Below, in pieces: positions 1 through 13,046 of a DNA stretch of 64,000 nucleotides. The notes under the pieces were generated by a model. The model was not told the DNA's origin, did no database searches, and saw nothing but the letters and a program-made list of their open reading frames with translations. Position 1 is the first letter of the stretch. The number at the start of each line of letters is the position of its first letter. The stretch is from Ailanthus altissimus (taxonomy: Eukaryota; Streptophyta; Magnoliopsida; Sapindales; Simaroubaceae). The stretch is from positions 6,207,501 to 6,271,500 of the forward strand of contig OX327703.1 of the NCBI GenBank assembly GCA_946807835.1, written 5' to 3'. The position numbers and the translations under genes are program-made.

Positions 1-677
1 CTTTTAGTATTTAATAAACTTAGTCCTTTATTATTTAAATTACGTGTGTTTAATGCTTCAATATATCTGGCCAATATATGGTGAATGAGTTGGTAATATA
101 TTGATAAACTCGGAAGAGGAATCATAATATTTAGACCTAGGTAATTTGATGCATGATTGTAGAGTAACATTCAATGTTACATATGCAAGTTTCAACTTAG
201 GATAGGAATATACCTAGTTGGCATGTATGATCAATAAGATCTAATCTTAATGAACCTTAGTTTATTACAAGTACCATAGGAATATAGGTATTTGGTAAAT
301 TATGGTATACTTGCATGACCTTGGAAGAGGCTTGTGAATACATTAGTGTCTTAATCAATAACTAAGACTAAGGGAGTTAAATATTAGAAGATTAATCATT
401 AAAAAGCATATTGAGGGATAGTATTAATCCTAGGTTCTCTCTACGTTGCTATCTCCCTATTCTCTTTGCATTGTGTTTTTATTTTTATATTTTCTACATT
501 CATTCTTAGATTTTTTTTTTTTTTGAATAATTATTAGAAAGACATAATTTTAGTAATTGGTTAAAAAGAAAAAAATTATCCCTGTGGGTTCGACATCCGA
601 CTTATTTAGTCTCTTTATTACTTGCATACGATAGTGTATACTTGCACTTAATTTTATAATATAGAAATATCGCATTA
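1..677 (+). mobile_element. Ty3/gypsy-type LTR, 3' part (5' part lies outside the window)
   Basis: This stretch is the near-identical reverse complement of the first ~680 bases of the complete solo LTR at 26179-27614. It therefore represents the downstream half of the same roughly 1.4 kb LTR, in + orientation. It ends in the U5-like block that includes CCCTGTGGGTTCGACATCC (580-598) and terminates at cgcatta (family terminus cgcatca). The next base, 678, continues a gypsy gag reading frame, so this LTR was inserted into another element. The left end is off the window, so solo LTR versus full element cannot be decided. Confidence 0.75.
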
Positions 678-1690
678 AACACCTTGGAGTAAATGCCCAA
701 ATATGTCAAATTCATGAAGACACTTGTCCAATAAAAGAAGACTTAGAGATTTTGAATTAATGGAATTAAAAAAGGAGTGCAACACCATCTTATAGAAGAA
801 ATTGTTGCAAAAGCTCAAAGTTTCATAAAGTGTCTCTCTTTCATGCACCATTGGAAATCAATTCTTTGAAAAAGTTCTCTATAAGTTGGGAGCTAGTATT
901 AATTTGATGTTGTTGTCCATATACAAGAAGCTGGAATTAAGGGAATTGAAGCCAAAAATGTTATGTTGTAACTTACTAACAAATCAATCACCTATTTAAG
1001 GGGCGTAATAGAAGATGTATTGGTAAAATTAGATAAATTTATTATCCGCACAAATATCATTATTATTAGTATAGAAAAGCATTGTGAGATTCTAATTATC
1101 CTTAGAAAACCATTCTTAGCTACAAGCAGAGTACTCATAGATGTGTAAAAATGAGAGCTTACAATAACAGTCCAAAGCCAAGAGGTAACAATTAAAGTTT
1201 TCAAGGAAATGAAGTTTCCAAGGGAATCTAAAAATTGTTCTAGAATCAACGTAGTATATGAAGCTAAAGAAAGATGCCTCTTATAGTTATATATATAAAA
1301 CAAATAAATTCCATTCCAAATCTTTTGAGAAAGAAAGCTATATAAAGGGAAAATTATAAAGAGGCGGGATAAAAAGTACATAAATAGAAATTCAAACTAG
1401 CTAGTAGGGTTTTGTCTTTCATTCAAGATTAAAACTCTTCCTTGGAAAAATCAGAACAAGATAGCCTAAGCCACTTCTTCAAAGTATTTTTATGGAGTTA
1501 TAGAAGTCAAGGATGAGAATTCCAAGAGGTCTTTTAAAGATAATGGACAAAAATCTCAAGCAATATCATAGATGAGAGATCGATCGAATAAAGTCCTCTA
1601 TCACTCTAAACAATCCAACATAAAGAAAGGATGACAACAAGCTGATTATGTTAAATCATACCCTTATTAGAAGAAAACTCAAGACATTTT
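678..1690 (+). pseudogene. Ty3/gypsy (Athila/Tat-like) gag-protease and integrase C-terminal relic
   Basis: Read with several frameshifts and stops, the + strand gives recognisable pieces of a plant gypsy polyprotein. The gag C-terminal block MPKYVKFMK lies near 688-716. A retropepsin region follows at about 720-1250, containing LGASINLM, GVIEDVLVKLDKFI and FLATSRVLIDV-like pieces. At about 1405-1570 there is a sequence resembling the integrase C-terminus just before the end of pol. Reverse transcriptase, RNase H and the integrase core are missing, so the element carries a large internal deletion. The sequence resumes at 13047 on the far side of the copia insertion (1691-13046), as shown by the typical post-pol noncoding sequence on both sides. 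It is not functional. The Athila/Tat assignment is from recall of the family. Confidence 0.65.
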
Positions 1691-3759
1691 TGTTAACATG
1701 ATCTAGGGTGTATGAATATGATTGCGCACATGTTGAAAACATTAAATACAGGTATCATATACATTATTTTGCCGCTAAAATAAGCATATAATCAACATAT
1801 ACACATGTAAATTAAATCATTAACACCTTGAAGTGAATCCTTATGCAATACTAGTTTATAACAATCTGGTAGAATTGTGAATCTAGTATAGCAACTATCA
1901 AATTTCCACAAGTATTTAACCTTTAAACACTTTTTTTTTACAAGTTTTTGTTACTTAAGAGAAAAAGATATTAATTATTCGTGTTTTCCTTTTTATTTTT
2001 CTTACAATCCTATGTTTAGAAAAAACATCTCTCATTCAAATCAAATCTCTCTCATTTTTTCTTCATCCATCTTTGCACACCCTCATAATTAATTGATCAA
2101 TGTTTTTAGTGGTTGTTACAATAATTCACATGTGCTCTATCCAAAAACATCACTAAGTGGCCAACAATCAAAAAACAAATTTTAGTGGTTATCTAAAATG
2201 ATCAAAATAATGCACCATTATTTAATAAATGGTGCTCCACCAAATTACGTATATGTTTCCACCAAATGGTGAAAACATAACATGGCCTCCTTCATCAGAT
2301 ATGTCTCTTATTAATAAATTAATAATTCATTTACTTATTAAATTAATAATTATTCAGTTATTCAAAAACTATTTGAATAATTAATATTACCATATTTGAT
2401 TTTACTATTATGGTTAATGGGTGAATTTATGGTAAAATAATTCCTAGATCAAAATTATGCCACTTGCCAACATCTTAATATTTAAGTCTAGACAAGTGCA
2501 CAACGTAAAGGATCTTAAAATATATTTTTGGTTAATAGGAATTTCTAGGATGGAACTATTCAATTCAAAATGCTACCCAGTGCACAATGAATACACTTTA
2601 TATTGTGAGACTCTCTATGTCTAGCCTAATTTGTCATCTGAAAGTCCTTTATACATCTGTGAATAATGCCCAATACACACGTTACGGATTTTGCAAAGCA
2701 GTACATTAAACTATACAAGTGAAGGTTATAATATTTACGTATAATCTTTTCATCATTTATATCTAGGTAGAGCAAAGATATAGATCAACACCGTTAAATC
2801 TCCATATGCTCGACCGTAAGCTTATCTCCAGATTTGTATTTCAATAAATAATATCTGCAAACACTTTTGTGATATTATTTATCTTTGCAAATATTATTTA
2901 TCCCTAGGGTAAAACTCTATTATGAGGAATTACTACTTATGGCCATAAGACTTTCTGAAACATAATCGTGGAGCATTAGGGTATATTACTCACCCAAAAG
3001 AGCTGATGTATCCCATATCTATATATACTAGACTTTATAAGCATCAAACCAAACCCAGCAACACCTAGTAGTAAGACTATGAAATGTTTTTGATATGTGT
3101 GGAACCAAAGTATAATGGATCACTCACAAGGCCACCATGGCACTCAAGTCAAAAGACCATGAATACTACTCAACTTGAAAGATCCTCAATTGACAACTTT
3201 ATGGGATATCTATTGGAAGTCTTCATGAGTTTGTTTAGTACCCAGTCCTTACTGAATACCTGTATCTCTTTACAAGCTTCCACTAAACGCATGGTTTGCT
3301 TGGACTAACCATTTGGACCATCTAAATATAAACATACTTATCTATATATATTATAAGATTTTTATCGACAGACCCGCATCAGTAAAGATAAATAAAAAAT
3401 ATAGTATTTGAGAACACATTTGCATAATGACATTTTCATAGCACCATTTACAAATCTTTGCACCTATGTCATTACTAATATATTCTTAGATCTTTGTCCC
3501 ATTTCATACAAAGTTCTAACTCTTATAACTTGCTAACTCTTAGCATTTATAACTCTTAGTGTTGTTAATTCTCAACATTGATCTAAACTCCTTTATACTA
3601 AATCTGAACTCTTTCAGATCATACAATATCTAAAATATTACAAATATTTTACCATATATATATATAATAAAACTAGCAATTTAATAAAACAATAATAATA
3701 TAAATATTAAATAAATATTTATACATAAAAAGGATGACACGTAAGCATAAATCCCAACA
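1691..3759 (-). repeat. 3' LTR of copia element A
   Basis: About 2.07 kb, TG...CA bounded. It aligns along its length with 8772-13046 (minus the nested insertion) and more distantly with the solo LTRs at 10033, 20054 and 25970. It carries the family's short repeat of the CTAACTCTTA type at about 3515-3575 (TAAGAGTTAG in sense orientation). The neighbouring internal bases 3760-3775 are a weak, decayed polypurine tract in sense orientation. Confidence 0.85.
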
Positions 3760-3770
3760 AATCCAACTTG

Positions 3771-6700
3771 CTTTAGTGTCATTCACAATGGTATCCAATG
3801 CCTATGACTCCGTATGTCTTTCAAATACTTTTGGAGTTAAAGCTTTAGTGAGTGAGTCCATTACATTATTTATAAAGTCTACTCTACAAATTATTACATC
3901 TCCTCTAGTCAAGATTTCTTTAATGATATAATATTTTCTTTCTATATGCTTAGACTTTTGGTGTGTTCTCAGCTCTTTAGTTTATGCAATGGCTTCATTG
4001 TTGTCTCAAAATAATGGTGTAAGATCCATTGCACTTGGAACTATTTCAAGTTTAGCAACAAATTTGTGTATCCACACTGCTTCTTTTGCTGCTTCTGAGG
4101 CTGTAATATATCATGCCTCTATTGTGGAATCAACTGTGGATGATTGTTTGTTGTTATTTTAACTTACTACAACACCGTAAAGAATGAATACATGCCTAGA
4201 TGTAGACTTTCTATCATCTAGATCAGACTAGAAGTCTGAATATGTGTATCTTCTTACTTGTAAGTTACTTTATCCATATATCAAAAATTTGTTCTTAGTA
4301 CCATTAAGATATTTGAGCATATGTTTTATAGCCATCCAATGGCCTTCACGTGGATCAGAATGACGCTAGCTTGTAAAACTTACAGCTATATTGATGTTAG
4401 GTTTCGTACGCATTAGCGCATACAACAGGCTTCCTATAGCTAATATATATAGTATGTTAGACATTTTAACTTTTTCATCTTCACTCTGAGGACACATCTT
4501 CCTTGAAAGATGAACACTATGCTTAAAAGGTTTGTTAATTATCTTATAGTTACTGAAATTATACCTTTCTAAGACATTATGTATGTACGATGATTGCGAG
4601 TGTCCTATAAGCCTCATATATCTATCTCTATAAACCTTTATACCCAGTATATTTAGGTAGCTTTTGCCTGACTATAATATACCAATACCATTTTCAATAA
4701 TGAGTATATCATCTATATAAAGAACTAAGAAGACCACCATTTTTCCACTACCCTTTTTAAACACATATGATTCTTTTTAGTTCTTGATGAAACTAGAACT
4801 TCTCATTGCTTCATCAAAATGAATATTCTAACTTTAGGAAGCCTGCTTAAGTTTATAAATAAACTTCTTCAGTTTGCATACTAAACCAAAAGTTTGGCTA
4901 GATGTAAAATTTTTCAGGTTGTTCCATATTGATCTCTTCTTCAAAATATCCATTTAAGGACATTGTTTTTATATCCATTTTCCAAAATTCATAGTTATAA
5001 TATGCAGCAATTACCAATAAATTTGGAATTGACTTAAGCATCGTTACTGGCAAGAAAGTTTCCTTATAATCGATTCGAAATCATTAAATATAACCTTTCG
5101 CCATCAAACGAGCTTTGAAAGTTTCTACTTTCTTATCGGGTGCACACTTCTACTTGTAAATTTATTTACTATCAATTGGAACAATTCCATCTAGAATGTT
5201 AACCAAGTACTAGACTTAATTTTGATGCATTGAGTTAATTTTGAATTTCATAGGCTCTTACCATTTTCCCAAATCAATGTCCAACATCACATTTCTATAA
5301 GTTAAAGGATCTTTTTCTTTAATCAAGAAAACACTATGAGCTCCTTTAGGTATTGAACCATAACATTTAGGTGGCCTTGATATCCTTTCCGACCTACGTG
5401 GAGGGTGTATCAAAGGTATTCCACTCGATTGAGTATGAGGTCTATCGTTAGTTCATTTACATCCTGATTAAGTTCATCTATTTCAATCTTTCTATAATCT
5501 TCACAAATCATGAGAAACTATTTCTCTAGAAAATGGCATTTTAACAAAAGAACACATTTTATTCCTCAAGATCATAGAACTGGTACCCCAATGAATTCTT
5601 AGAATATCCAATAAATCGATACTTATACCCTTTAGGTGCAAGTTTATCTTGTTGCATAACTTTTACGAAAGCAGGACAGTCCCAAATCTAAACATATTTA
5701 AGACTAAGTTTCCTTCCATTCTATATCTCATAGGGAGTAGAAAGAACAATTTTTTGATGGAACTCTGTTCAATATATGAGCAGTAGTTTCTAGAGCATAG
5801 CCCCAAAGATATTCAAGGAGATCAGTGATGCTCATCATCGATTATACTATATCTAATAAAGTCTAATTTTTTCTCTCCGAAACACCATTATGTTGAAGAG
5901 TACCTGGCGGACTATGTTAAGTAAGAATCTCATTCTCATTTAAATAATCCAAAAAATTACTACTCATGTATTCACCGCCTCGATCTAATCAAATGCACTT
6001 GATATACTTTTCGGTTTGTTTACTTTGAGTCAAAACTCTTTGAACTTTTCAAAAGTTTCTAACTAGTGTTTTAGTAGAAACACATATCAAATCATGATAG
6101 ATCATCAATACAGATAATAAAGTATTGAAACCTTCCCATTGTACTGTGATTCATTGGACCACATACATCATTATGTACAAGTTTCACTAAATCAGTGGCG
6201 TGATGTCTAACACCAGTAAATAGAGCTTTGGTTAATTTCGTTTGAATGCAAGATTCATAAATGGGATAAGGCTCTGGGTCAAATCAGGCATCCAACCATC
6301 CTTAACTAAATAGATTAAGCATCTCACACCTATATGATCTAATCTTAAATACAAAAATTCTTTAGCATTCATCTGTGTATTCATGACATTTCTTATTGTA
6401 TCTAATGTATTGTGGCCATTAATCAACTGACATTCAACTAATATCCAAATCATACAAACATAAGGAACAGCTTTAAACATACATATGATATTTAGCACAT
6501 AATAACAATTATTCTATACAATAGTTTTATTATATGTAAGAAGTAAATTAAGATGTCTAATAGCCTGGACCTGTAGAAAATCTCCATTTCCAATACAAAG
6601 ATGTACTTCTCTAAGCTGTAATGGTCTAACTTTCTTCAGACCCTATAATATATTGCAAATATAAGAAGGACAAGTAATATCTAATACCCAGCCAGTACTA

Positions 6701-7586
6701 GCATCAAATGCTAAATAAATGTCAATGATAGGTAAGTGCATACTTGAGGGGGTCTTCTTAATCGTGACAAGATATTTTGGACAGTTCTGCTTCCAATGCC
6801 CATCCTCATTACAATAGAAACATTTTTCTTTTTGCTTTGTTCTTACATTGGGGCTTAGATATGTATTACTTTTGAAGACCCATTTTGGGAGTATGCTTTA
6901 TTTAATTTTTTATTATTCCCTTTGAACTTCTTAAAAGTTTTTGGGGCAAAAGATGAAGCATTCTGAACATAGAGCGTCATGGCCCTTTGTTTGTAACCTC
7001 TTAAGCTATTTTTAGCATGTTATGCAAATCAGAAAAAGTAAGGGTCAATCCTTCCATGTTGAAGTTCATGATGAACTGTACAAATAACCTTAGAAGTGAT
7101 TAAAAAATCAAACTAGTCCCCAATTTATTACTTAGTAAGATATCCATGTTTCAAGCTTCTTAATATAAGATACAAGCTTGAGGACATAGGGATTCACTAG
7201 ACTGCCCCTGAGTAGTTTACCTTGAAAGAGAGATTTGGTAATGTTGTATATTTTAACTTGAAGCCGGTTGCCAAATAACTCTTTCAGGTGGAGCATTATA
7301 CTCCCAGCATTATCCATGTGGACATGTTCCCTTTAGAGCTCTGTGGACATCGAGTTGAGGATATATGTTTTGACTTTCCAATTTTCATTCAACCATTTTT
7401 GATATGTCTTCTTTTCTTCTGGAGAAGCATCATAAAAAATGGCTTAGGGAAGGCGTTAATCCATTGCATATCCATGCTTTTCAGAATCCAAAACTATTTT
7501 AAAATTCATAGCCAATCAGGATAATTTTTTGCACCTTTGAATTGGTGAACACAAAGGATATGAATTAATAGGTTACTTGAAGCCAT
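3771..7586 (-). pseudogene. gag-pol polyprotein relic of copia element A
   Basis: Reading the minus strand from an ATG at 7586, the order is gag, protease, integrase, reverse transcriptase, RNase H, which is the copia order. Gag contains GAKNYPDWL, a DASPEEKKTYQKWLNEN block and HLKELFGNRLQ (about 7590-7020). An intact CCHC zinc knuckle (CFYCNEDGHWKQNC) lies near 6780-6825. The protease motif is changed from DTGC to DITC near 6660. The GAG-pre-integrase block (LRLDHIGVRCL) lies at about 6300-6360. In the reverse transcriptase the block before the active site (AAYYNYEFWKMDIK) is near 4960-5030, and the YIDD active-site box is near 4690-4720. RNase H N-terminal sequence with YILAIGSLLYAL is at 4366-4617. 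Stops and frameshifts occur throughout, so no enzyme can be made. Confidence 0.85.
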
Positions 7587-8757
7587 TCGGTCTTGATAAG
7601 ATAAAAGAAAAAATGTTAACAGAATATTTTAATCGCTAATAAATAACGTTTTAAATCATGGACATAACAATTTTATATTTTTTAATCTCAAAATGCCCTC
7701 CCACTATTTTACATAATCCCTTTAATCTCTCAAACGAGAAAATGATAGTTTTAAATTCTTTAAACTATATAATGAGAAGTGGATCCTATTAGCATTTTAC
7801 TCTAGCCTCTTGTTAATTGCATCTCATGCAACTCTTACCATTGATCCTAAATACATCTTATCTTCACACTTTAGCAATATTAGATAAGTGTATTCTAGAT
7901 TAATTTGTCAATTATCAAATATATATTACCAGTATAACCCTCATAATGTAGTAATATTGGGCAATATGTTCACATATATTTGTCTCATCTTATGTTTAAC
8001 TGACATAGCCTGAATTACTCCAACAAATCAATTACATTGTAGCAATATTAGGAAAGACATAATTGAATCGTCTAATACTGTATTGACAAGATAGATCGTT
8101 GTATAATATTATCTTATAATACGTTATTATTTAATCTAATTAAGAGAGATTTTAATGATATATAATTTTTTAAATTATTATTACCATTAACAATTATAAT
8201 AAATTTTTGCATCTCATACGAATCTAATTTACAATTAGAATATTTGTTTATGCAAGTACAACTAACCTACACCAGTAGGGCTTCCATTGTGGTTAATCAA
8301 CATAAACAAATATTTACAATATTTAAAACAATTATAATTGTATTAAATGAACCTCACATGCAAAAATTTCAAATTGGAGTGTATTGTTCAGAATGATCAG
8401 GGTTAAAAGTTGAACAAATTTATTTTTTAGTCTTCAACCTAAAGTGACCTAGGTTTCTGACTTACGAATGCCTCAGCGTTCAATACTTGAATGTTTTGAT
8501 GTTCTATCTGATGAACACCCTTGTATTTTTCCCTTTGAATGCTCCTACTATAAACAACTTAATACCTCAATGTTATACAACGAATGCTCCAGCGTTCATC
8601 GATGAACGCCCCAGTATTTGGTTTGCAGTGTCGCTGCATTCTTTCAATATAAACTATTTTTCTACCCCTTAAATAATTTAAAATATAATTTTCACTATTT
8701 TCAGGCATTCTGAACACTTCATATAACACTCCAACAACCCAGAAACATAATAAACTT
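7587..8757 (-). other. Untranslated leader of copia element A
   Basis: AT-rich stretch between the gag start and the primer-binding site, with no coding sequence recognised. Its only structured part is 8460-8640, where GC-richer near-palindromes built on GAACGC/GCGTTC occur (for example gcgttcatcgatgaacgc at 8595-8612). These resemble the arrays seen in other elements of this window. Confidence 0.5.
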
Positions 8758-8769
8758 GCTTTGATACCA
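8758..8769 (-). other. Primer-binding site of copia element A
   Basis: The reverse complement reads TGGTATCAAAGC, one base from the usual plant copia primer site TGGTATCAGAGC, which pairs with the initiator-Met tRNA 3' end. It sits two bases from the right LTR (8772). This fixes the element's orientation as minus. Confidence 0.85.
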
Positions 8770-8771
8770 CT

Positions 8772-11700
8772 TGTTAACATGTTTTAGAGTGTATGCATAT
8801 GATTGTGTACATGTTGAAAAAACTAAATACATATATTATATACATAATTTTACAGCAGAATTAACATATAATCAATATTTACACATGTAAATTAAATTAT
8901 TAACAACTTAAGATTACAAAAACATACCTTTGAAGAGCTTCGGTTAAGATTTCAATTCTAGAGCTCACCTTAAAGTGAATCCTTGTACAATACTACTTTA
9001 TAGCACTCCAATGGGATTGTGAATCTAATATAGCAACTATCAAATTTCTAACAACAAGTATTTAAGCTTTAAACACTTTTTATTTTACAAGTTTGTGTTA
9101 CTTAAAAGAAGAAGAGATGAATTACTCTTGTTTTCCTTTTGTTTTTCTTACAACCCTTTGTTTAGAAAATAACTCTCTCACTTTTTCTTCATCAATTTTT
9201 ACACAACATTAGAATGAATTGAACAATGTTTTTAGTAGTTATTACAACATTTCACATGTGCTCATCCAAAAACATCACTAAGAGGCCAACAATAAAAAAA
9301 CATATTATGGTGGCTACCTAAAATGATCATAATAATGCACCATCATTTAATAAACGGTGCTCCACCAAATTAGTTATATGTTTCCATCGAATGGTAAAAA
9401 CTTAACATGGCCTCCTTCATTAGATATGCCTCCTATTAATAAACTAATATTTCATTTATTTATCGAATTAATAACTATTTAGTTATTCAAAATCTATTTG
9501 AATAATTAATATTACTTTATTTGATTTTACTAACATGGTTAATGGGTGAATTCATGGTAAAAACAATTATGCCACTTGTCAATGTCTTATTAGTTAATAA
9601 CTCTCATAAACTAATTAAGTGATGTATTGTATATTTAAGTCTAGACAAGTGCACAACCTGAGAGACCCTGAAATATATTTTCAGTTAGTTGAAATTTCTA
9701 GGATAAGACTGTTTAATCTAAAATATTGCCCCAATGCATAATAAATACACTTCATATTGTGAGACTCTCTAGGCCCACAGCCGATTTGTAATATGGAACT
9801 CTTCTATACATCTACAAACGATGTTTCATACACACATTATGAATTTACAAAGTGGTGTGTTAAACCATACAAGTTGAGGGTATAACATATACGTATAATC
9901 CTTGCATCATTTATATATGAGTTGAGCGAAAATATGGATTAACACTATTAAATCTCTATATGCTCGATGGTAAGCTTATCTCCGGACTTGTATTTCAATA
10001 AATAATATCTGCAAATACGTTTATGATATTATTGTTGGTTGTTGATTTATTTAAGGTGTTTGCATGTGGTATATGTGTTTAACAATAAAATATACATATC
10101 TCATACATATCTATGTACAACGGAAGCATAAACATTTGTAATAAACGCAATTATTTCATATTAATCAAATTAACAAAAACAAAATTGAGAAATTACCCTT
10201 AAAGCCTTTGGATAAACAATTGTTGAAATCCACTGAAATGCAAACGTTGATCAATTCTAGTAATCAACAATGGTGGGATTGATTATCTAGAATAGCAATA
10301 TTTGATCCAACAAAAGTTTTAACAAATTAAACTTTTGTTCTAATTTTTCTTTGATTAACACTTAATCAATTAATCACAAACCTATTTTTGCTTAATTGGT
10401 TTTTAAGCCTAATAAAATAAAATAATGAATTCAACAATCAAATCCAAAATTAAGAAAACAATTTTTCTTTCCTTTCTTTGTTATGGCTAGCCAATCACTT
10501 AGCAAAAAATGAAATTAACATTATTAATTTTAATTACATTTTGCTAATATATACAAATGAGTTTAATTTCATTTTATTTCACTTAATTTCAATCTACATT
10601 TAACTTAACCTAACCATAGTTAACTCTAAACCCTAGTTAGGTTAAATAAACATTTAAATTTTTTAACTGTAGTTAAGTAACTTAACTATGGTTAGGTTAA
10701 CCTTTACTTGACCATTAAGTAAGGTTAACTTAACTTAACCATATGATTAACTTTTAATCATAGTTATATTAAATTATTTATTTAAATATTAAATAAATAA
10801 ATATTTATTTGAATTATTTAATAGTTAAATAATCATTAAGTAAAATTACATTTATGTCCTTACTAGGTTACCAAATTAACCTAAAGTAGGTCTCACCATT
10901 AAACCGTTTACTTTAGTTAACGTAACCATAGTAAATTGCTAGATTTTACTGTATTAAATTATTCAATACGGTTCGCTGCCCAAGTGCTTAAAGAGTACAT
11001 TTCATATTGGGACTCCCTAGGTCTACACCCGATTCGTCAAATGAAACTATTTCATAAGTCCGTGATCGATGTCCCATGCACAAGTCACAAATATTACAAA
11101 TCAGTGCGTTAGACCATACATGTTGAGGTTACTACATATTCATATAATCCTTTCGTCATTATATCCTAGATGGGTGGAAAATAGATCATCACTGTTAAAT
11201 CCCAATAATCTTATCTGTGAACTTATCTTCAAATTTGTATCTTAATGAACAATATACGCAAAATCTTTTACTATATTGTTCAACCCTATGGAAACGCTTT
11301 TTTCAGGTTTACTGCTTATAGCCATAAGACTTCATAAGATACAATCTTAAAGCATCAGATATACAACTCATCTATGTGAGCAGGTGGATCTCGTATCTAC
11401 GTACACCAAACTCCATAAGCATCGGACCATACCTAGCGACACGTAGCGGTAAGACCATGAAAGGTCTCTGACATACGCGAAACTAAAGTATGGTGGATCA
11501 TCCACAAGCTCACCATGGCGCTCAGGTTGAAGGACAACAAATACTACTCAACTCGAGAAGACCTTTCTTTGACGAATTCATAGGATATCTATTGGGGTCC
11601 TTATGAGTCCATTCAGTATCCAGTCCTAACTGAATATCAGCATGTCTATATAAGCTTCCACTAAGCTCATAGTCAACTAAGAATAACCATCTAAATAATA

Positions 11701-13046
11701 CAAATATAGACATACACTAATCTATATAATAGTGATTCACCGATAGACTCGTATTGGTGAATATAGACCATGAACACTATATTTAAGAACGTACTTGCAT
11801 AATGACATTTTCTAGTGTCTATTGCAACTCTTTGCAATTATGTCATTACAAGTGGACTCTTAAGTCTTTGTCCCATTATAGACAAGGTTCTATCTCTTTA
11901 GATCTCGTTGACTCTTATAACCTACTAACTCTTAATAGTGCTAACTCTTAACATTTATAACTCTTAGCGTTGCTAACTCTTAGCCTTGGTCTAACTTCCT
12001 TTAAAATAGATTTTAACTCCTTCAGATCATACAATATCTACAGTGTTACGTGTTTTATTATCATTTAATAAAGGTTATTAGCGATATAATAAAATATAAA
12101 TATTACAAAATAAATATTCATACGAACAGGGATGACACATAAGCACAAACCTTAACAATTATTTATCCCTAAGGTAAAACTCTTTTTCTGGAAATCACTG
12201 CTTATGGCCATAAGACTTTCTGAAATATAATCTTGCAGCATTAGGATGTTTTACTCACATAAATGAGCTGATGGATCCTATATCTATGCACATCAAACTT
12301 CATGAGCATCAGACTATACCCAACAGTCATACCATGAAAGATTTTTGATATCTATGGAAGCAAAGTTTGTTGGATCACTCACAAGCCCACCATGGCATTC
12401 AGGTTAAAGGATCATAAATACTATTAAACTCAGAAAACACTCCATTAATGGCTTTATAAGATGTATATTGGAGGTTTTGTGAATCTATTCAGTACTCAGT
12501 CCTTACGGAATACTTGTATCTCTATACGAACTTTTACTAAACTCATGATTTACTAAGATTAACCATCTAGGCAATTCAGATATAGACATACATTGATTTA
12601 TATATATTATAACATCTTTACTGACAGACCAACATTAGTGAAGATAGATTAGGAACATAACATTTGAGAATATATTTGCATAATGACATTTTCTTAGCAC
12701 CATTTGAAACTCTTTGCAACTATGTCATTACTAATATATTCTCAGGTCTTTATCCCATTTTAGGAAAGGCTCTAACTCTTTAGATTTCACTAACTCTTAT
12801 AACTTGCTAACTCTTATCCATACTAACTCTTAACATTTATAATTGTTATCGTTGCTAATTCTTAGCAATAATTTAAACTGCTTTAGATTAGATTAGAACT
12901 CTTCAAGATCATATAATGTTTGAAACATTACAATCATCTTACTATATATATAAAATACAATTAGCGATTTAACAAAACAATAATAGTATAAATATTAAAT
13001 AAATATGCATACATAAAAAGGATGGCACGTAAGCATAATCCCAACA
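8772..13046 (-). repeat. 5' LTR of copia element A, interrupted by a solo LTR
   Basis: Starts tgttaacatg and ends cccaaca like the left LTR. Colinear similarity with 1691-3759 breaks at 10032 and resumes at 12158, exactly at the borders of the nested solo LTR and its ATTAT target duplication. The excised length is about 2.15 kb, similar to the left LTR. Confidence 0.85.
10033..12157 (-). mobile_element. Solo LTR (copia, relative of the element A LTR) nested in element A
   Basis: Begins TGTTGGTTG and ends CCTTAACA. It is flanked by perfect 5-bp duplications ATTAT at 10028-10032 and 12158-12162. It shares the LTR-family landmarks with element A, including the CTAACTCTTA-type repeat (11907-11985). 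The CA end is the same orientation as in element A, so it is minus sense. No internal retroviral sequence is present, so this is a recombination-derived solo LTR. Confidence 0.9.

Larger units (their letters stand above)
1691..13046 (-). mobile_element. Copia element A: complete but decayed LTR retrotransposon, minus sense, with a nested solo LTR
   Basis: Left LTR 1691-3759 and right LTR 8772-13046 both begin tgttaacatg and end with cccaaca. A degenerate gag-pol on the minus strand lies between them, and an initiator-Met-tRNA-type primer site adjoins the right (5') LTR. The flanks ATTTT (1686-1690) and ATGTT (13047-13051) are a plausible 5-bp target duplication with one mismatch. The right LTR is inflated by a solo LTR at 10033-12157. 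The host sequence on both sides is one gypsy element, so insertion into that gypsy is clear. Many stops and frameshifts show it is dead. Confidence 0.85.
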
